Of a stretch of DNA of 64,000 bases, positions 10,683 to 22,938 are shown piece by piece. Source of the stretch: Hypericum androsaemum (Eukaryota; Streptophyta; Magnoliopsida; Malpighiales; Hypericaceae); the NCBI GenBank assembly GCA_963995505.1, contig OZ023181.1:23308366-23372365 (forward strand), in the 5' to 3' direction. The notes beneath the pieces are model-generated. The model had not been told where the DNA came from. It saw nothing but the letters and a program-made list of their open reading frames with translations, and searched no databases. The position numbers were made by a program, and so were the translations under genes. Numbering within the stretch: position 1 is the stretch's first letter; every line of letters begins with the position of its first letter.

Positions 10683-13560
10683 TTATAATTTGAAGCTTGA
10701 TCTCTCATCAGCCAGAAGCAGACGTGGCGGTGACACCTCGAAGTTTAATTGGTTGAACCTCTCTGATAAAAATAATCTTTGAAGTCCCTTGAGAGATTGT
10801 GCCTCTACCTCCGCACTAAATATTGCCTTCACTGGCCTATGATCAGAAAATTTTGATTCCCCTCTTGTATAAATATGCTGCTTCGGTCCTCCTCCATACC
10901 AAATTATCCGGTCACACCTGTAAATTTTAAGAATAAACGTAAAATTATTTTAATACGCTGCATGATTCGTCATATACAACTTAAAATTTTACCGAGACTT
11001 CCATAAATCAATGTGAATTTCGTTCTTGAGGCTCAAATGGTAGATAATTTAGTGATGATTTTAAGATTGGAGTTTATGACGATTCGAACTTTAAAGGAGT
11101 GAAAAAAAAACATTATCAAAATGATTTTTTTGTGACACATTCAAATAACCATAATAAATTGTTCCAAGGAAAAGAGAGTACGGGGAAAGTAATTAAATGA
11201 CTTGCCATGCAGGAGCACGGCATTTTTCTCCTTTTCGCCCTTCCACGCATCCAAAATAAACATCAGAGTTTAGGTAATATTTGTAGGTTGGAGCGAAATT
11301 GATTGGTCCTTCGTGCCAACCTTCAAGTACTTGACCATTCAATAACTCCGTTCTTAGCTTCACATTGATGTAAAATCAAAAATTAAAAGTCAAACTAGAC
11401 AGCTCAAAAATATTTGAAACGATTAATAAACTTTAACTAAAGAATATTAATTAATTAGGTAGATGTTCTTTTAATAAATATTTAGGTTGGACTCGATATT
11501 TTTTATTTAAAATAATTCTCTTACCTGATCATTTTCAAGCAAGGAATTCCAGTCTCTTTGATCCACCAGTGATCGAGTTGTCGTTTCCAGGAGGGAAATT
11601 CTATAATTCAAATCTCCAAGCAGAATTACCCGACTGCATGAAGGAATATTAATTTTTTAATAAGATACAGTATGAAAATATTCACTAAACATATTAATTC
11701 AAATTTAAATTGAACAATTTTTTACCAGATATTCACTACCAGCTTTCGAAATGATCAACTTTCTGAGGCGATTTAGCTACCCATTAGCACCATGACCCAC
11801 TTATTAATTTATTAGGTCTTTGAACAACTACCCAAAAATAATAATTACAAATTGATAGGCTCTAGTTAATTGGACAATTGCACACTAATTACAAATAAAA
11901 TACATGGGTAAATATATGTTTCCGGCTTCGATCCATAGCGACAACTTCAAAGTTGGACGTTGATTAATTAATGAAACAACAATAATGTCTCTTCCCTTCA
12001 TTAACATTTATCGCTTTTCGGTGTCTCGTTCTTGTGGTCAGTATCAAGACCAGGAGTTAAATAATAAACGAGACACCGATTGAGATCGAAAGTATATAAT
12101 TAATTTACTTAACAAATAACGACGAGTTGGACATTGGGTTTGGCTGGTTGCATGAATTAACTTCATAAAGTAATCTCAACCAGTCTCTAAAAAAATATGG
12201 TGCAAACAGAGTAGGCCACTATATCTACCCATTAAATTGATAATATTTTCAACAATTATAATCATGAGCATATATTTAATTAAAAAAAAGATCACATACT
12301 CATGATCGAGGATTTTTCGTGGCAGGCCAAGGGAACGACCTCTAGGGAAGCTTGTACGCGACAAAATGTCGGCGACATCGGAATTTCGAAACTGTTCGTC
12401 TCCTTCTCGACCGCCGGAAGCTAAGTGACAGCAAATAAAGCAGAAGCTTGTTTCGTGCAACTGAAATCTAACTGACACAGCACCCTGCACATCAAAGAAT
12501 ATACACAGATTAATGGACATGTTATTAATCTCGTTTCGAGTCGAGTAGAATGACGAACTACGTACCTTGTTTCCCAAGCAACCCATGATCCCACAGCCAA
12601 CACAAGAAACACTAGGGTGACGGACGTAAGGAAGGAGGTCGGTCCGGATCCATACGGATACCAATATCCCGACCATTTGCTTGCTAATTACACATTGGAA
12701 GTCATTAGGAATATTAATATTGCTGCTCCCAATTGCCTTTCCTTCTTTGGTTTTCTTGTTCAGTGCTTCTCTAATCAAGGAGTTCCATTTCATGGAGATC
12801 CTGTTGTTCTCGGAACCTAAGACGTTGGATGCTCTTAGTGGTACGATCTCCTGGAAACTGTAAATTAGGTCAACCACACGACGATAATACAAATTAATAC
12901 ATGTTTAAGTTTCTAATTATAATTGTTATATGATAATTAGGTTGTGATTAAGAATACCCGAGGACGTAGATGTCACAAAGATTGTCGCCTGTGTCGAGCC
13001 AATCTTCCATATCTATATCCTCCCGTGGTGCAACACCTCCAACATTCCACGTGCTCACGAAAACCCTTTAATTGGAAAGATTATGTGAGGAAGGATAATA
13101 TATCTGTAATAACTTTACTCTAGATATTTAAAAATAATGCTATTTCAACTTAAAAACTATTTATTATTTCGAGTTTGAATCATTTAGAATCTCATATTGA
13201 TTAAGAAAATTCTAACACGATAATACAACGTGATACGAGACGGAAAACAAGATTTACTTGTAGTTATGGGAGTCCTTGTGAGCGTCGAAGAAACTATCGG
13301 CGCTTAGAGATGGGTTGCCCAAGGAGGATGGAACGTCTTCTTTGAAGGAATCAACGTTATTGCTTGGGAAATCCGCCACGAAGTTGGTGCTCCCTAGTCT
13401 CTTCCTCAACAACTTGCTCGCTACTAATCTTGGCCACATCACCTACATATAATTGCATTTCATGTCACAAAAAAAGGGATTATAATATATGATCATATTT
13501 ACCAAATTAAGGCAATATAAGGATGGAGCTTACTTCTGGAATTATACTGTTACCCATCAT
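10683..13560 (-). CDS. Type I inositol polyphosphate 5-phosphatase (IP5P5-like)
   Basis: Predicted to remove the 5-phosphate from inositol trisphosphate or tetrakisphosphate in the cytosol. Eight coding exons on the minus strand: 13534-13560, 13258-13442, 12958-13065, 12566-12857, 12300-12484, 11525-11633, 11206-11357, 10683-10917. They total 1293 bp (430 residues). The endonuclease/exonuclease/phosphatase fold opens with [10 protein letters not shown], followed by GFQEIVPL. The metal-binding motif GDLNYRI and the catalytic motif RAPAWCDRIIW are both intact. The N-terminus, with [17 protein letters not shown] and NFVADFP, resembles the Arabidopsis IP5P5/BRISTLED1 type, but the exact orthologue is uncertain. 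Two adjacent ATGs open exon 1 (13560 and 13557). The intron at 10918-11205 uses a GC donor; codon TGG of the catalytic motif spans that junction. The other introns are GT-AG. Confidence 0.92.
12019..12078. repeat. Intronic inverted repeat (hairpin)
   Basis: Within the largest intron (11634-12299) of the phosphatase gene, CGGTGTCTCGTT (12019-12030) is followed by its perfect reverse complement AACGAGACACCG (12067-12078), with a nested TGGTC/GACCA pair inside. It could be the core of a small foldback element or an RNA hairpin; no target duplication was found. Confidence 0.6.
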
Positions 13561-15851
13561 GGTGACACTCAATTGTGGATGATCACTTGGAATGCAATTA
13601 TAGGGAATTGGTTAATAAAGAAAAGGGTTGGATAGAGTGGACTAGGGATAAAGAGAAATGGGAGAGAGAGGGAGTGATCAGGTTAAGATAAAATGGTGGG
13701 CTAAGGAATGGGAGTATGGAGAGAGACCCTTGCAAGTTGGCATGTAGGGGGATGGAAGAAGCACTAGCTATGCTGCTTGCTCACTGTGACCTGACGTGGA
13801 TGATCTTTTATTTGTTCGAACAAACGCAACATTCTAACACATACTAAACCTACTAATCTCGTTCGGGTTGGGTCAGATTTTAAAATGCGACAATGTTCTT
13901 TTTCAGTTTCCACATAGATGCCATTCTCACGGATCAAACACATACTTTTGATGAAGTTACAATAATCTCGTACCGATAATTTATGACATCATGATGATGC
14001 ACATTTTCTATTTTTTCCAAACAATATTTATAGTTTGCTGAATTCCAAAATAGGTCTCATTGATCACTATTGGTCTAATTTGCAGGCTTAAACTTTTGTG
14101 TTTGTTGGGTTGAAAGGTACATATCTTATAATAAATGTGTGATTTAGGTTCTTTGGAGTTTTTTAAGTTTGATGCAAGTTGGAGATCTACATTAGCATTT
14201 TGGTTAAAATACTAATTCAATTTCAACTACTGAGGATATATGCTTTTTCGCTGACCTTGGCAAATTGAATGTTGTCGTCCCAATTGACATGTTTGTATTT
14301 TATCGAGGAACCTTCATTGCTGGGAAATTAGAGCTTTTACTTTTACCCATATGCAGTTTTTTTTTAAAACTGCATTTTCACCGAAATAAACCTTGTAAAA
14401 CTTATCTCGTATATCAATTTTGTCATGTACCTGTCGAATTACAAATGACACCTTCTACACCCAAATAATCCGGATTTTTCCAAGTAAAACTCCAATTGTA
14501 TATATTGAGACTATGATTTGTCTTGGCAGTATCTTAAGAAAACTTATAAAGACACACCAACTAATAAGCAATTAGATCATAGAGTTAGTTCTAGTTTAAT
14601 CAAGAGCCTTCGAACTCAAATTCTTCAAATAGTATTGTTAAATATTTGTTGAAATTTTTTTGCCACCTTTCAAAATTTTACCTAGTTTGAACCTGAATTA
14701 ATGTTGGATATTAGGTGGTATGAAAAAAAATACACCAAGCGACGAATTAACCACTATATTAATTCCTTCCTAACCACTATATTAATCCCAACTAGGCTTG
14801 GGTTATTGGGTGTGTTTGGAAACTAATAGTTTAAGATTAGATAGAAGACTAGGAGTAGATTGTCAATCTACTTGTTTAGTAAAATGAGTAGATTGCAATC
14901 TACTAGTAGATTATGACTAGTTTTGGTTAATTATTTATTTATTTTATAAAATATGAATTAATTTTTTACTAAATGATCCTATTCGCCGCTGCTGGGATAT
15001 TTTTTATTTATTTGGCTACTTAAAGATTCTATTTAATTATTCTTTTAACTACTATTTTAAATTAGATTTTTTATTAGATTAAGTTGAGATTTTTTCATTC
15101 TTAAAATTATTCTCCCCTTCACTATATAAATACTAATGGACTATAAACATAAGAGATTAAGTACTAAAAGATTAAGAGATCACTTCAGAAGAATGCAGTA
15201 AGAGATCAAATCAGAAGAATGCAGTAAGAGATCAAATTGCTTTTAGTTTGATGTAATCATAGAAATAGAATAAAAATTCAATGTTCTTTTAAAATTTTTG
15301 TAATAAATATTTATTTGTCTATTGTAATGAATGTTATGGTCTTATTATTCTTATTCTAGTTTCATGAATCTTTACCAAGCAGTTGTTTAATATATATATT
15401 TATTTTTTTAATGTTTATTATATTTATTTATAGAAAAAAATTAAAATTAAAAATAATTAATTTTATCTTAATTTATTAGTATTTTAGGTTAATTAAATAA
15501 TATAAATTATTTTATTTAAGCTTAACCAAACTTGTATGATGTACTAAATTCAATCTACTCAGAATCTACTATTTAGTTTTACCAAATAATTTGTCCAATT
15601 TGCTATCTGCTATTCCGGAGCACCGAGGGCTTTGAGTAAGTCAGCGTGTAGGGACACAGATTCCGGCACCAATTCAAATTGTTGTATTAATTAAGAAGAC
15701 CTTATAAGATTGAACATGTCCCCGTTGTAATTCTGTCGTCTCGCAGATATTTATTAAAAATGAAATTAAATATTCGTGACCATTTAATAGTATCTAACTA
15801 AACCCTAAAATACAAAACTATTACTAAACCCTAGAATACAAAAATATACTA
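13561..15851. other. 5' flank of phosphatase gene and repeat-rich intergenic DNA
   Basis: The first few hundred bases are the upstream region of the minus-strand phosphatase gene; no promoter element could be fixed. About 14570-14740 carries a copy of a dispersed repeat (tail phrase near 'ttaaatatttgttgaaa...gaacctgaattaa'). About 14810-15610 is bounded by partly inverted sequences containing GAGTAGATTG and looks like a degenerate MITE. Inside it, at 15172-15235, a roughly 29-bp unit containing 'cagaagaatgcagtaagagatca' is repeated. Confidence 0.5.
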
Positions 15852-15860
15852 TAATTTTTT

Positions 15861-17127
15861 GGGAAAATTACGCTCAGGTCCCTGTAGTTTGGCATCCCTT
15901 TCTCTGGGGTCCCTGTATTTCCGAAATCGTTCCTGACGTCCCCGAAGTTTGGTTTTAGAGATTCTCGGGTCCCTGACGGCTCTTTTTTTCATTTGTGGTC
16001 ATGAAAATGACCAAAATATCCTTAAACAAAAAATAAAAAAGTTACCTTCGCCAACCTTTGAACAAAAATACCTACCACCAAAAATCAACCCAAAACTAAG
16101 ATCAAACTAACTAAAATCAAGAACACAACCAAGAATATTAAAGTAAAAAAACTCAGATAAAAATTCTCAATTCCAAAGAACATAAAAAATTCAATCCAGA
16201 AAACCATAATCAACAAAAAAAAAATATCCATCATCTTCTCCGGCCACATGTTTCGTCTCCAACCATCTTCATCGTGCTCACCAATCAAGTTCACAAATTC
16301 TCAAGAAATCAAACTCTTCCAGAAAATTAAGAAAAACCTAAATCAAAAAAATTCAAAATCTAGATCCAAGAAACAATTGACTAAAGAAGCAACAACGAGG
16401 AGGTGTACGACAACGACAACGGTTGCCGTCATTGATTTCTTTGAGCACGAAGATCCTCGAGGTCATCGGAGTTGATTACGTTGACGAGAGCGAGGTCCTC
16501 ACTCCGACCAATGGTTGCCGTCGTTGATTGTCCTTAATTAATATCCCTTCCGCACCCGAGAAATTCTTCCTTGTCCCATAAGAACTCTCGCGTGGTAGGG
16601 CAAACTATCCTAGCGACGGCCTCGTGGTTTAGATCGACGATTAGGGCTTGAAGGGCCTCTTCGAGTACTTTCTGGTTCTTGGGATTCTGAGTTGGTGACG
16701 TGGCCCTCGTCGGCGACAGGATGAACGCCTAGGTGTTCGACATTGACGAGCTCGTCGGCTTCTGGTACGTATTATCGATCCCCAAATTGGTCTCCAAATT
16801 GGGTGTTCGACATCGACGAGCTAAATTTTTATCAGAGTTTTTTTTCTTTAATGTTCTTGGTTGTGTTCTTGATTTTAGTTAGTTTGATCTTAGTTTTGGG
16901 TTGGTTTTTGGTGGTGGGTATTTTTGTTCAAAGGTTGGAGAAGGTAATTTTTTAATTTTTTGTTTAAGGTTATTTTGGTCATTTCCAGACCAAAAATGAA
17001 AAAAAGAGCCGTCAGGGATTCGAGAGTCTTTTAAACCAAACTTCGGGGACGTCAGGAACGATTTCAGAAATGCAGGGACCCCAGAGGGAGGGACGCCAAA
17101 CTACAGGGACCTGAGCGTAATTTTTCC
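15861..17127. mobile_element. Mutator-like non-autonomous element with 305-bp inverted arms
   Basis: A 1267-bp element. The outer ends read GGGAAAATTACGCTCAGGTC (left) and GGAAAAATTACGCTCAGGTC (right, reversed), and pairing continues for about 305 bp on each side (15861-16165 and 16823-17127). A perfect 9-bp duplication TAATTTTTT flanks it (15852-15860 and 17128-17136). Because the arms mirror each other, both strands encode the same hydrophobic shadow peptide, which is not a gene. The interior (16166-16822) rises in GC content around 16430-16760, as expected for captured host DNA, but I could not recognise the source. A short repeat, GTGTTCGACATTGACGAGCT and a one-base variant, occurs at about 16733 and 16802. 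Confidence 0.9.
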
Positions 17128-17852
17128 TAATTTTTTTCGAGTTAATGCAGAATTTAGGCAAGTTAACCTAAATTCTGAGGCTCTAAATGACATTGATCTT
17201 TATTTTTTTTGAAATATAAATTTTTACACTTATGCCAAAGCTTGAACGCTTGACCTCCTTGAATATGGCAATATTATATGTCGTTAAGCTACATGCCAAT
17301 TGGCCATTGGTCTTTGTTCTCCTTCCAAACAAAGGTTTTTTCATTTTTATAACGAGTGGGAGTCGACCTGTCGACCTCTAAAAAATGAGTTAGGATTCAT
17401 TGTCATTCTACCCAATAAATATTGGTATATAATTATTATTTAGACTTTTCAAAAAAAAAATTATTTACTTGAGATGTCGACAACATCCCACGATCACTCT
17501 GACATTAAACTATAGCGCAAGTTTTAGCCAATGAGATGCTAGCTTTTCTCTCTATGGTATTACACTAGTTTATAAAAAAATTTATTTACTTATTATTTTA
17601 AGATTTAATTTAAATATGAAGATTTAATATAGTATTAAATTAAATTAATTTTATACCTATTATTATACTCGCACAATCCTATTTTTATCCTAACTAACCA
17701 AAGCAAAAACCATTCAAAATATTGACGAATTCGTTGAATAACAAACTTATTCTTTGATACGGGCAATGTCTTGTTTGTCCAAGTCGGTTTTTATGGACCC
17801 AATTTGTTTCTCGAACCCTGTTTCTAGGACTGTCTTGAACCCCATTTCGTAC

Positions 17853-18118
17853 GATCTATTGTATCATAACTGAGCGAACTATTGCATCATAATTTGGCGA
17901 ATCAGCGCGTGTTTTGGGACTGTCCATTCGTCGAACTTCGGACGAACCATTGTATCAGAAATGAGCGAACCATTACATCATAACTAAGCGAACCAGTGCG
18001 TGTTCCGAAAAAATTGGGACCACTTCGGGCGACCCATTGCATTATAAGTGGGCGACCCATTACATCGTAACTGAACGAACCATTGTATCATAACTAAGCA
18101 AACTAGTGCGTATCCCAA
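17853..18118. repeat. Degenerate 23-bp minisatellite with higher-order structure
   Basis: A 23-bp unit close to GAACCATTGTATCATAACTAA+GC recurs about seven times. Pairs or triplets of the unit are separated by a longer block containing 'cagtgcgtgtt' and a G-rich 'gggac' phrase. That block recurs three times, so the array has a higher-order repeat. Units differ at several positions. There is no open frame through it. Confidence 0.75.
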
Positions 18119-19644
18119 GATAGTCCTGGATAAAAATACACGTTTAGAACTAAATTCGGTGCCGGTTTTTATTAATAGGTGGTGACTAGCGGCAGAAACG
18201 GTCGATTGGTGCGTCTCCTTGTTGTGGATGACGACTTAATTAATAACTTAGGCATTAATGTCAGTGAAAATTACCCGTCCTTTTTGCTAACTTGATCTAG
18301 ATTATTCCTCTATATAGCCCACAGGTTAATAATATAAAGTAATTGTTTGTTTCGTGGCCACCTCCTCGGTTAGTTTACCTAAGTTGTCAACATCAACGTA
18401 ATAATAACAGACTTTCTGTAAGTGTCTAAAATCAGAGACAGATTCTTATGATCTTTCTGTATTTTTTATAAAATCTACTGATTCAAGTTGAAGACAAACT
18501 CCTATCAACTAACAAAATTTTCGAACAAGTATATACGCGCGTTCCCAAATATACAAGTTGAAGGATCTCGTTAAACTAGAAAGTGCATATTGGTATATAT
18601 ATATATATATGCGTTAATTGGACCACAATGTTATTTCTACGAATCATCGTAAGTTCAATGATAAATTCAATTTTAAATTCAAAATGATTGTTGTGACGCA
18701 TGAAATAATTTTGTTCTACTACATATTTAGCAGACTTGTTTAAATCTAGGAGCTCTTTTATTATTACTGTTGTTTCTCACATGATTTTACCAAGGTAGGT
18801 CTTAATAGAGGCTCTGATCGCAATTTTGTATGAGGAGATTTTACATTTAAGACATATACATTTAACTTAATGCAAATGCTGGGTGTAAATACGGTTAGAT
18901 CAATAATTTTGCTTATTAAAAAATAGCAGACTTGTTCAAATATAAGCTCGTTAACTGGTAGACGAATTACCAAACTTTAAGTATACACAGACATAAAATA
19001 CCCCACCTATATTTCCTATTTATAATTTTTTTTATTTCAAATTAATTTCTCGATAACCTTGACAAAAAATAAGAGGAAATAGTTATAGAAATTTTGGAAG
19101 GTCAATGGAAGAAATTATGAACATAATTAGGGAGAGTTTATAATATATGCTAGCTTTAGCTAGATATATCATTGTCAGTTAGGTCAAAGTTGGAAAAGTT
19201 GCTATCAGAGTGTTAGCAAGTTGCACCGAGGTCGTGCAATTCCAACCTCACAATGAAATTAAGCCCAATTGTTCTATCCAAAATTTAATTTTTTTTACGT
19301 GCAAGTTGTTAATCGTAACGTATCTATATGTCATGTTCGTGGTTTCATATTGATATCTTACACGTCCAATAGTGTAGGCTAATCATCCCCATCATAATCA
19401 CTTATATGAACTAAGAAACAAATTATTCTAGTTTAACCAAAAAAATTTAAATTTAAATAATTGTGTAAATATATCATTATTAAATATTTATTGGAAGAAC
19501 TCGTCGTTCAAAAATTCTACCAAAATCAAATATGGATTATTAGAATGATACGCAATACCAACCCAAAGAAAAGCTAATCCTCGACAACGTATCTAATTGA
19601 CGTTTCAATATGTTTCTTTTTGGAAAATTAATTGTTGACGTTTT

Positions 19645-19648
<4 letters not shown>

Positions 19649-19697
<49 letters not shown>
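19649..19697. repeat. (CA)n(TA)n compound microsatellite
   Basis: A run of about ten CA dinucleotides passes directly into a run of TA dinucleotides. Simple sequence, no coding content. Confidence 0.9.
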
Positions 19698-19699
<2 letters not shown>

Positions 19700-20760
19700 T
19701 AGTGGTTGAAAATAACATTATTTAGTACAAGAATGGTAAGTTAGTTTATAAATATATTTTTCATAAATAGATTACTCTATATATATATCCCAATAATTAC
19801 AATAAGTAGTACAAACTCATTAGTAACTAAAAGGCTAATCTCCTAATCTTAAAGAGTTCACATACAAAAATAGGTCTTAATGACCAAGATCGGCAATTGA
19901 ATTTGACCAACGACTTCATTCATAGATGTAGAGTAGAATGTTATGAGTAAGAAGATTAGCCTTCAAAAAATAGTGGCACTAGTGGTACTCGAAGCAGTTG
20001 GAAATATATACGATTTTGGTAAGCAAAATTTGTATTGATAGTAACACCAAAGTATAATGTACACAATATACTTATCAAAAAATATAATAAACTTATCTAA
20101 AAAAGGTTATGAACACAATATTGACATCGAGAGTGACCACTCTTGAACCAAATGGAACATCGGAGAGATCATAAACAACAACACCATATCAATTCTAAAA
20201 AAAAAACACCATATCACATCCATAACGCCATTGGCTTGCCGGCCGAACATACGTCCTTAGTACCGTAATTACATATCATAATCACAATTAAAAGCTGCTT
20301 GTCTTGAATTATCACGCATATAAAACCGATGAAGTGTTGTATTTTTATCCTTAAAAAAAGTTGTTTTTTTGTGAAGTATTGTTTTAGATTAACAAGAAAT
20401 CTCAAGTTTAGACGATTACCACATTGCTAGTTGCAAATGTGGTGAGATTGGTTATAAATGCGAAAAATTCACTTACCTCATGCCTTAAGGTTTTCGATTG
20501 TATATAAATTTTTTAGCATGAGCTGAAAAAACATATTGGAAAATCCTACATCAGAAATGTCCAACTTGTTTGAAATCTACATTAGTCAATACAACCATAC
20601 ATTTTTTTAGAAAAAACAAATGACTGTCTAGTCATAATCCGTTCCAAATTAAGATAGTCCTCAAATATATTAACCCAAATACTGGCTGTACGTCACCAAT
20701 GACTTGAGCCTATGGAAGGCGAAGGGGGATCGAGGCTGAGGACCACCTTCCCATAACGTT

Positions 20761-21633
20761 TTTTTTAATAAGTAAAATGTATATTACTCCTTGAAAGATC
20801 TCCAACCGGATAAATATACCTCTAATAAAATCAGATAGAACCTATCAAAGTAGAACCTACTCGATAAATACTATATAATTCTCTTGATAACGAAGAGACA
20901 ATCCACAACCCTCGAATCACTCTGCAAGACCATCGTACCCCAAATATGCAAACGCCATAAAGGAAGGCAAAAAACTAACCAAATACCTAAACGAACTCCA
21001 ACTAGGCAAAATCTGGAAAAATTATTGAGGTTGAAAAACCCAACCCGGGAATGCCCACATGCCACCTCCTTAATTGTGCGGAGGATAAAGGAGGCGTCTT
21101 CCTCCCAAGAGAAACCTGCAACGATAACAAGTCGCCATGCCTCGGCCGAAAGTGGTTCGCGAAGAGCATCCTCATTTGAATCCAAACTCGCCAACATCGA
21201 GGGAAGGCAAAGTTACATCTCCGGCTTTGAGGGTATAATCTTCGATTTTGGAATTGAAGATTGCAAAAGAGCGGCAGCTTTACTAGTCAGCTTTCTAACA
21301 CGGCTACTAGAACGGATCAGAGTGGGAGTAAAGTGATACACTTTGACCTTCTTGACCCGGACAACAGTGGACACCAACGGAGAAACCGTCAAGCCAGAAA
21401 TGGGGCGGAGCACCGAGGCAAAGGCCGGAGTATTCACAGAGGCAAGAAACTTCTCCGCCCAGTCAACATCCGCACCAACATGGAGCACCACGAGATTGCA
21501 CATAACATCACGGAACTTCATCAGTTCCGTACCAGCATCAAGACCATCCTGCAAAGAGAAATCTAAAGCAGCAACGGAAGCAAGTTGATTCAACGTCCCG
21601 GGCTGCGACAAGACATAGGCGACAGGAACTACC
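20761..21633 (-). mobile_element. Poly(A)-type (non-LTR) retro-insertion with 15-bp target duplication
   Basis: CCTTCCCATAACGTT occurs directly before the insertion (20746-20760) and directly after it (21634-21648). Read on the minus strand, the inserted DNA ends in a short A run (TTTTTT at 20761 on plus). A target duplication of this length with a terminal A tract indicates target-primed reverse transcription, as for LINEs, SINEs and retrogenes. A third copy of the same 15-mer at 21661-21675 shows that the right flank later duplicated in tandem (27-bp unit). Minus-strand open frames fill most of the insert (21213-21611, then 20871-21197 after a stop). I do not recognise the protein. It contains SSSRVRKLTSKAAAL, which recurs in a related form near 45.47 kb. 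Confidence 0.75.
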
Positions 21634-21675
21634 CCTTCCCATAACGTTACCAGTTCCGCACCTTCCCATAACGTT

Positions 21676-22938
21676 ATTCCAAATACGGGAATAACTACCC
21701 CTAAAAAAAATACGGGAGTAACTTTCAGGTTTACTAATAGTAATACTTAATTAAGATGTCACGTCAGACCCCCTCATTATTGTTCTAATTACAACACTTA
21801 TGTGTTGTTATTTGGATGAATTTGGGATGGGCTCCAACTATGTATATTTAATTGGTAAGTAAATTTGCTTCATGAATATTTATATATATTAATATAGTTA
21901 TAATCATTGTTTTAAAATACGGATTTTGGTATGGTCCGAATTTTGTCCGTTTTTGGCATGATCGGTCAGACCGGTCAGACTACCGGTCGGACAAGATACT
22001 TTTTAATTAATTTTTTAATATTTTATGAATAATATGTAGACTAAATAGTCAAAATGTAGCTTTCAAAATTTACATTTTAGAATATCAAGCAATTTATAAC
22101 ATATAAAGTCCATTTTCCTTTGTTGATTAAGAGAAATCGAGCATACGATATGATTTTTTTGTTTAATTTTTTGCTGATTTGGATAGAATCTGGTCAGACC
22201 AAGTGGTCAGAGTCAAAAATCAGTACGAACTACCCTGTCTGACCAGATTTTGGGCGGTCTGACCGGAGGCAATTTTTTCCCTAAAATAGACCGCTCTGAT
22301 GCTCGATTCGTCGGACCGCCGATCGGACTATGGTTATAATGTCCTATCCCATAAGATGTACCCTTATGTATGAGTGGTAACTCCCCCGTACAACAGTACG
22401 TGTTGCAGTCGATGTCTCACTAAAAATTCTATCGCAAAATCTAAAGGAAAAAAATGACAATAGAGAAAAGAGTTACCTCGATAGCACTGCAAGACACAGT
22501 CCACAACTCATCCTATAATAGTGAATAAGCTCGCTATTACAAACTTGACAAAAACAAACCCAATTACGCCCCTTCAAACATACATATAGGAACCAAGCAA
22601 TGCCAAACAAAGCAACCGAAACCAAAACTCCAACTATGTATCATGGAAGTGGAAATGAACTTTGTCCTGTGGTGTGATCAACGGTATTTTTTTTCTCTAA
22701 AATAATTTTTTCCACTAAATTTTGCTATTTTAGAGTTTTGAAGAGACCGCCGACTACAGGAACTCGAGTTCACCTTCTGCCATACATCTTATTAATAAAA
22801 TATTACTTTTCAGAAAAAACTTCTCATGTCAGATATTCATCCTTGAATAATAATAAACAACGAGAGACATCAACTAACATATCATATGAAGTAAATACAA
22901 TGGAGTTAAAGTTGTATAAGAGATCATGTAAATCAAGG
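21676..22938. other. Intergenic, dispersed repeats
   Basis: No gene. About 21905-22335 is rich in GGTCAGACCGGTC-like words and begins with a TTGTTTTAAAA phrase, shared with a block in an intron of the second purple acid phosphatase gene (about 38430-38600). About 22400-22520 is a copy of the dispersed repeat also seen near 180-300 and 3170-3260. Confidence 0.5.

Larger units (their letters stand above)
17137..20745. other. Intergenic, repeats only
   Basis: No gene recognised. It contains a degenerate minisatellite (17853-18118), a TA microsatellite near 18594-18611 and a CA/TA compound microsatellite at about 19649-19697. The rest is AT-rich with only short open frames that lack family motifs. 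Confidence 0.6.

Noticed and set aside
12421..12612. Minus-strand frame reading into [19 protein letters not shown]
   Set aside because: It is another frame over two phosphatase exons and the intron between them.
12617..12863. Plus-strand open frames over 12.6-12.9 kb
   Set aside because: They are antisense shadows of the 292-bp exon of the inositol phosphatase, which has strong family motifs on the minus strand.
14810..15610. A MITE with ends near GTGTGTTTGG / TTTGGTAAAACTAAATAG
   Set aside because: The ends pair only in part (GAGTAGATTG core) and no target duplication could be fixed, so it is mentioned only as degenerate repeat DNA.
16085..16955. Two hydrophobic open frames on opposite strands sharing FLVVFLILVSLILVLG
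   Set aside because: They are the two arms of the 305-bp terminal inverted repeat read on opposite strands, not membrane-protein genes.
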